Below, one piece after another: positions 7,798-11,802 of a stretch of 11,802 nucleotides of DNA (its first letter is position 1; the number at the start of each line of letters is the position of its first letter). The stretch is taken from NCBI GenBank assembly GCA_003024985.2, contig PXIH01S0001753.1. One strand, 5' to 3'. Both the position numbers and the translations under genes were made by a program. Under the pieces are notes generated by a model. The model made no database searches. It saw only the letters and a program-made list of their open reading frames with translations, and was not told the DNA's origin. Source of the DNA: Euperipatoides rowelli (taxonomy: Eukaryota; Onychophora; Udeonychophora; Euonychophora; Peripatopsidae).

Positions 7798-7927
7798 CAA
7801 GGGTGTATTAAGGGAACAACCACCAAAATGTTAAACTTTAAAATGTCAACAGCAAAAAAAAAAAAAAAAGCTTATCAAAAATATACAACTCAGAAACCTT
7901 CCAAAATAATTTTCTGGCTACACCCTG
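7798..7927. mobile_element. Probable short hAT-like MITE, 130 bp
   Basis: The left end CAAGGGTGTA and the right end TACACCCTG are inverted repeats apart from one extra A on the left. The flanking 8-mers GGATTGTC (7790-7797) and TGATTATC (7928-7935) agree at 6 of 8 positions, consistent with an old 8-bp duplication. The interior has a 16-bp or longer A run followed by AGCTTATCAAA (7869-7879), a word also repeated inside the hAT MITE at 5 kb. It has no coding capacity. The short, imperfect ends keep confidence moderate. Confidence 0.5.
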
Positions 7928-7992
7928 TGATTATCCTTTCCCATGATAGGGACTCCCCTTAGGTACAACCCCCTTTCCCTTAAATAATGTAT

Positions 7993-8045
7993 ATTTACAA
8001 ATATTTATTTATGAAATGTTGCATTTACAAATATTTATTTATGAA
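7993..8045 (+). repeat. Two 23-bp direct repeats, 30 bp apart
   Basis: ATTTACAAATATTTATTTAT plus GAA occurs without mismatch at 7993-8015 and 8023-8045. A partial third copy of ATTTACAA lies near 8062. It is a simple local tandem duplication in AT-rich DNA. Confidence 0.85.
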
Positions 8046-8577
8046 TATAATATTTATTGATATTTACAATTTTAATTCATTAGAAGCCAAAAATCTAGGA
8101 CACCTAGAAAATAGTTACAGTGAATGTTTAAATAACTAGATAAAATAATAATTAAAGTATATGTAACCTACTCTGACAAAGAATATCATCAAAGACGTTG
8201 GAAGTATATCTTATGTGAACTAATAGTATATTCCTTGTAACTTGTGTGTTGTGTTTAGACTTACGTTATAACTTTCAGATCTATTCTAGCTGGCCCCAGC
8301 CCCTTGAAGATTGAAGAGATCTCTCTATCTTCTGGCACTAGCCATCTACTTTTGTAAAGGTCATTGAGGTTAAAGCAATTTTATACAGTTAGTCCAGGTA
8401 TAGATAGTAAGCCGCACCCAAATATTACACATTATTTTGTTTTATTATTATAAAAGCTGATAATACTCATAATAAAAATGCTATTATTTGATAAATTAAC
8501 GTAATATATATCATCATTTTTAATATAGCATCTGCCTAGTAAATTTCGGAGCTCCATTTAGTCTAGAAACGGCAAAG
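8046..8577. other. No gene or repeat recognised
   Basis: AT-rich sequence with a slightly GC-richer patch near 8280-8345 that contains AGAGATCTCT. No open frame, RNA gene or transposon end is apparent. Confidence 0.4.
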
Positions 8578-8617
8578 TTACACAACTTCCATCACTGGGC
8601 TGATGGAAGTTGTGTAA
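8578..8617. repeat. Perfect 17-bp stem, 6-nt loop hairpin
   Basis: TTACACAACTTCCATCA (8578-8594) and TGATGGAAGTTGTGTAA (8601-8617) are exact reverse complements around the loop CTGGGC. Each arm carries an ETS-like ACTTCC/GGAAGT word. About 30 bp downstream CCAAGATGGCTGCC (8646-8659) matches the YY1-type pattern. The hairpin could be the tip of a foldback element, a regulatory palindrome or a small RNA stem. No flanking duplication was seen. Confidence 0.9.
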
Positions 8618-8667
8618 AAAATAGCAAGAGTTCAGTTTTGTGTTCCAAGATGGCTGCCAGTGCCAGC

Positions 8668-8891
8668 TGTAAATTATCGATAAATAGATTCATTCTTAAT
8701 TTTAACATATTGAATAGTTGTTGATAAATTTATTTTCAATAACAAATCAATAGTTTGAAATTAGAAATGTGTGTATTAATAGAATAGACACATTCCTAAT
8801 TTCAAAGAGTGGAAATATTATTGAAAATAAAATTACCAATAACCATTCAATATTTTAAAATTAAGAATGAATCAATTATCGGTAATTTACA
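8668..8891. mobile_element. Foldback (long-TIR) MITE, 224 bp
   Basis: The arms beginning TGTAAATTATCGATAAATAG (8668) and the reverse complement of the sequence ending at 8891 align over about 110 bp each, at roughly 85% identity by eye. About 20 bp of centre (GTGTATTAATAGAATAGACA region) separates them. Near-identical blocks include TCATTCTTAATTTTAA, TTGAAT and TATTTTCAATAA. Almost the whole element is inverted repeat, as in foldback MITEs. There is no coding frame. The superfamily is uncertain because neither end gives a clear target-site duplication. A segment at 9598-9619 resembles its right end. Confidence 0.85.
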
Positions 8892-8950
8892 TCCGATATG
8901 ATAAAAAAAAGATCGTAAACAAAAAAAACACACTATAAATTATTTAAAAT

Positions 8951-9290
8951 CAACTATTCCCCAACCCTAGAAATAACCACTTTTTTAATAATTTTAAAAT
9001 TTAAATAGATTATTAACCTTAACCCTTACTCTGAACCCTAACTCCAACTACATGTGAAATACACTATGCTCGAACCCTAGGATAATCAAAAGGAGCACTA
9101 TCCCTTTTTTAATAATTTTAATATTTCAATAGATCACTAACTTCAACCCTTACCCTGAACCCTAACTCCAACTACGTGTGAATACACTATCTTCCAACCC
9201 TAGGATAATTAAATGTGAAATACACTTCATGTGAAATAGCCTACACTAAGTCTCAAGCCTAGAATAATCCAGAAGTGCAACAAACCTTTT
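8951..9290 (+). repeat. 124-bp tandem repeat with telomere-like core
   Basis: Two well-matched units lie 124 bp apart: TTTTTTAATAATTTTA at 8981 and 9105, CCCTAACTCCAACTAC at 9036 and 9160, and CCAACCCTAG-type words at about 8961, 9071 and 9194. A partial unit precedes them, and a degenerate unit follows (ATGTGAAATA, CAAGCCTAGAATAATCCAGA, to about 9290). Each unit contains several degenerate CCCTAA/CCCTTA words. A solo relative lies at 3259-3345. Further loose CCTAACC words continue at about 9350-9382. Confidence 0.85.
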
Positions 9291-9597
9291 TGTATAGTTA
9301 GTTAGGAGAATATATACTGTATATGACTTTTAACAAAATTTATTACCATCCTAACCTTAATATTATACTAACCCTATCTCCAAAATAAATAAATCCTAAT
9401 TTAAAAATTAAATCAAATTACAAAACTAACCTCTAATATAGTACAAACAAAGAAAATAAGCCATTTTAAAATACCCGGTACTAAAATAAAATAATTTATG
9501 CATGTCCAAATCAGTCATGTGTTGAGGCGATGTAATCCTGGCTGATCCTTAACTTCGGAGTCCTTCAAATACATGCACTTTAATCAACATCGATAAT
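9291..9597. other. AT-rich DNA with scattered CCTAACC words; no gene
   Basis: Apart from degenerate CCTAACCTTA and CTAACCCTAT words near 9350-9382, nothing recognisable is present. Confidence 0.4.
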
Positions 9598-9619
9598 ATC
9601 GATAATTTATGTCTGATAT
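9598..9619 (+). repeat. Solo sequence related to the foldback element end
   Basis: ATCGATAATTTATGTCTGAT (and AT) matches 8878-8899 at 18 of 22 positions, and all four differences are transitions. The match runs past the assigned arm end at 8891, so either the element is longer there or both sites share an insertion context. Confidence 0.4.
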
Positions 9620-9678
9620 TGGTGGCTACTGAGCTCTTCCCTAAAAATTTTTCAAAAACTAGGGATGCCAACCTCAAC

Positions 9679-9720
9679 CAAAAAAAAAAAACTTTTTTTT
9701 GGCGACTTTTTTTTTTTGGT
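9679..9720. repeat. A-tract and T-tract pair able to fold back
   Basis: ACC followed by a run of 13 A, then CTTTTTTTTGGCGAC and a run of 11 T ending GGT. The outer parts can pair. The minus-strand frame across it (9776-9549) is encoded mostly by these homopolymers and is not a credible gene. Confidence 0.6.
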
Positions 9721-10401
9721 GTTGTTTTATTTAACATTTTACTTGACATGTTGTTAACAATTAACATCAAAAACAAACAAATTAAAATTTTTTAGCTACA
9801 TTAAATAAATGTAACTACCTAGTAAGTACCTGAACTATAATATTATTTCTTGCGAGTTTTCACTCTTTAACTGTTGGAAAGTTCCCTTTTCGGCTCTTTC
9901 TAATATTGTTTCCTGGTATATTGTTTCTGGTAGCATTTTTCTTCATGAGAAAACATCTTAATTTTTTCCAATAATATTAATATTATCTTATTTTAAAAAT
10001 ATAATTAGAGTTTAAAAAAAAAAAAAAACTTTTTTAATAAAAAATAATAATTGATTATTTGAAACTATATTGTCAATTAGTGAGGAGGGACTTCATCTCA
10101 TCCTTATTTAAAAAAATTCAAGCAAAGGAGAAACATAAAATCTATTTACAAACTAATTAAACTAGGATGGCTATATACTGTATGTTAAAAAAAAACTTTC
10201 TGAAAATTGCATATTTTAACCCTTTTCATATTGTGCTTTGTATAATTAATTGCCTTAAAATATCTCACAAATACAAAATCAACTTTATCTTTCGGCTTCT
10301 AGGATAAAATGGAAAGTGCATAGTTATCCTTTCTCCTCATCATTCTAAAAAAAAATTTCACTCTAAGCTTTTAAAAGCACATGAAAAGAAGAAAAAATGG
10401 C
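9721..10401. other. AT-rich DNA, no gene seen
   Basis: It contains a 15-bp A run (10014-10028) and no other recognisable feature. All frames close quickly. Confidence 0.4.
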
Positions 10402-11687
10402 ATGCGATTTATGAGTATGGTATGTCTGTAATTTACACTCAGATAATTCTCTTCAATTTCATCTCTTACAGGATTTAAACAAAAGGCTCTATCAAGAGAA
10501 AGCCTAACTGAGATAAGTGAAACGATTATTTGATTTACATTTATGGAAGATTATGATTTTAACTTTTGCACTTGTATTTTTTATCATTGTCATCTCTAAT
10601 GGGATTAGTACAAAGTTTGCAATTGAATATAAGCATGTCAGTGATTTTGGGAGATTATCTGAGTTATAGTCATGGAAAATTATGATTTTCATCTTTATAC
10701 TTTGAGATTTTTTCATTGTCAACTCGTATGGGATTTGTACAAAGTGTGTTAATGAATATAAGCATGTCAGTGATATATGAGTGATTATCTGATTTATGGT
10801 CATGGAAGATTATGATTTTCATCTTTGTACTTTGAATTTTTTTCACTGTCATCTCTTATGGGATTTGTACAATTTGTGTAGTTGAATATAAGCATATCAG
10901 TGATAAATGAGGTGATTATCTGATTTATGGTCATGGAAGATTATGATTTTCATCTTTGTACTTTGAATTTTTTGGGATTTGTACAAAGTGTGTAATTGAA
11001 TATAAGCATATCAGTGATATATAAGGTGATTATCTGATTTATGGTCTTGAAAGATTATGATTTTCATCTTTGTACTTTGAATTTTTTTCATTGTCAGCTC
11101 TTATGGGATTTGTAAACAGTGTGTTATTGAATATAAGCATGTCAGTGATACATGAGGTGATTATCTAATTTATGGTCATGGAAGATCATGATTTTCATCT
11201 TTGCACTTTGATTTTTTTTTTCATTGTCAGCTCTTATGTGATTTGTAAACAGTGTGTTATTAAATATAAGCATGTCAGTGATATATGAGGTGATTATCTG
11301 ATTTATGGTCACGGAAGATTATGATTTTCATCTTTGTACTTTGAAATTTTTTCACTATCAGCTCTAATGTGATTTGTAATAAGTAGCCTATGTTATTGAA
11401 TATAAGAATGTCAGTTATATAGGAGGTGATTATCTGATTCATGGTCATGGAAGATTACGGTTTTCATCTTTGTACTGTGAAATTTTTTCACTGTCAGCTC
11501 TAATGTGATTTGTAATAAGTAGCCTATGTTATTGAATATAAGAATGTCAGTTATATAGGAGGTGATTATCTGATTTATGGTCATGGAAGATTACGGTTTT
11601 CATCTTTGTACTTTGAAATTTTTTCACTGTCAGCTCTAATGTGATTTGTAATAAGTATGTTATTGAATATAAGCATGTCAGTGATAT
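10402..11687 (+). repeat. Local satellite array, about ten 131-bp monomers
   Basis: The anchor ATGGAAGA or a close variant recurs at 10543, 10672, 10802, 10933, 11047, 11178, 11311, 11447 and 11583, giving spacings of 129, 130, 131, 114, 131, 133, 136 and 136 bp. A more decayed unit precedes these (from about 10402; it keeps TTTCATCTCTTACAGGATTT). Typical monomer words are GTGATTATCTGATTTATGGT, GATTTTCATCTTTGTACTTT and GAATATAAGCATGTCAGTGA. The 114-bp step is a deletion of TTTCACTGTCATCTCTTA-like sequence. The 136-bp units carry an extra AGCC. Minus-strand frames of up to 99 codons arise from this periodicity, but most steps are not multiples of three. Confidence 0.97.
11355..11626 (+). repeat. 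Nearly identical 136-bp duplication in the satellite
   Basis: Blocks 11355-11490 and 11491-11626 differ at three positions in 136, far fewer than other neighbouring monomers. They share private variants (AATAAGTAGCCTATG, GAATGTCAGTTATATAGG and TTACGG). This points to a recent unequal exchange or slippage event near the right side of the array. Confidence 0.9.
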
Positions 11688-11802
11688 ATTATTATTATTA
11701 TTATTAATGAAGTTTATTCGACCAAAGAGAATGAAATTACATGGGATCCTAGCCCCGAAGGATGTGGATCACATTACACTTGAAAAATAATTACATTGAT
11801 TA
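11688..11802 (-). mobile_element. Possible 3' end of a non-LTR retroelement
   Basis: The satellite stops inside a monomer at (ATT)n (11688-11707). Read on the minus strand, sequence entering from the right edge passes GGTCGAATAAACTTCATT and ends in (AAT)n. That is the usual arrangement of a polyadenylation-like AATAAA and a microsatellite tail in several LINE and SINE families. Only about 95 bp of body is in the window (it includes CTTCGGGGCTAGGATCCCAT) and it has no coding frame I recognise. Simple flanking DNA next to a microsatellite is the alternative. Confidence 0.35.

Noticed and set aside
8951-9390. True interstitial telomere
   Set aside because: CCCTAA words are degenerate and embedded in a 124-bp complex unit; there is no uninterrupted hexamer array.
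9549-9776. 75-codon minus-strand frame with a Lys-rich then Phe-rich stretch
   Set aside because: The charged and aromatic runs come from the A-tract and T-tract pair, not from a protein.
10504-10852. Minus-strand frames of 99 and 60 codons with a repeated MKIIIFHD-type peptide
   Set aside because: They are translations of the satellite. Monomer spacings of 130, 131, 133 and 136 bp are not multiples of three, so the frame is not kept across the array.
10402-11687. CRISPR-like array
   Set aside because: Whole monomers of about 131 bp repeat end to end. There are no short repeats separated by unique spacers, and the DNA looks eukaryotic.

Overview
This window looks like non-coding nuclear DNA from an animal, probably a marine or aquatic invertebrate. 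It is strongly AT-rich and full of long A/T homopolymers, microsatellites, foldback structures and short hAT-like transposon remnants. Repeats with a degenerate telomere-like core (CCCTAAC) and frequent TAGGCCTA-type words also suggest an invertebrate. The species call is a guess from texture, not from a diagnostic gene. No protein-coding gene, rRNA or intact tRNA could be supported on either strand. The open frames present are short, cross repeats or homopolymers, and resemble no family I recognise.

Layout. Positions 1-150 hold a minisatellite (24/45-bp units) whose indels all keep one reading frame open to base 174. From about 500 to 950 there are C-rich and G-rich tracts, one of them the loop of a perfect hairpin. 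At 1907-1966 lies a perfect 60-bp palindrome with no spacer. A roughly 150-bp dispersed repeat occurs twice, at 2214-2363 and 6286-6439. Both copies keep the same short reading frame, and the second runs straight into an (AAT)n/(GAT)n microsatellite. A repeat with the CCCTAACTCCAACTACGT core sits once at 3259-3345 and again as a 124-bp-period tandem array at 8951-9290.

From 5077 to 8900 the window is a graveyard of small DNA transposons. It includes a 247-bp hAT-type MITE with 13-bp terminal repeats (5085-5331), a small element with 20-bp inverted ends (5486-5580), an isolated hAT right end (about 6070-6116), a second hAT-like MITE (7798-7927), a perfect 17-bp hairpin (8578-8617) and a 224-bp foldback element (8668-8891). 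A degraded tRNA-like SINE head may lie near 7417-7480.

The right end (10402-11687) is a local satellite array of about ten monomers of roughly 131 bp. It is degenerate at its left edge and contains a nearly perfect 136-bp duplication near its right edge. It stops at an (ATT)n tract that may be the 3' tail of a minus-strand non-LTR retroelement running off the window. Nothing here forms an operon or pathway; the regions are related through repeat families and insertion history.
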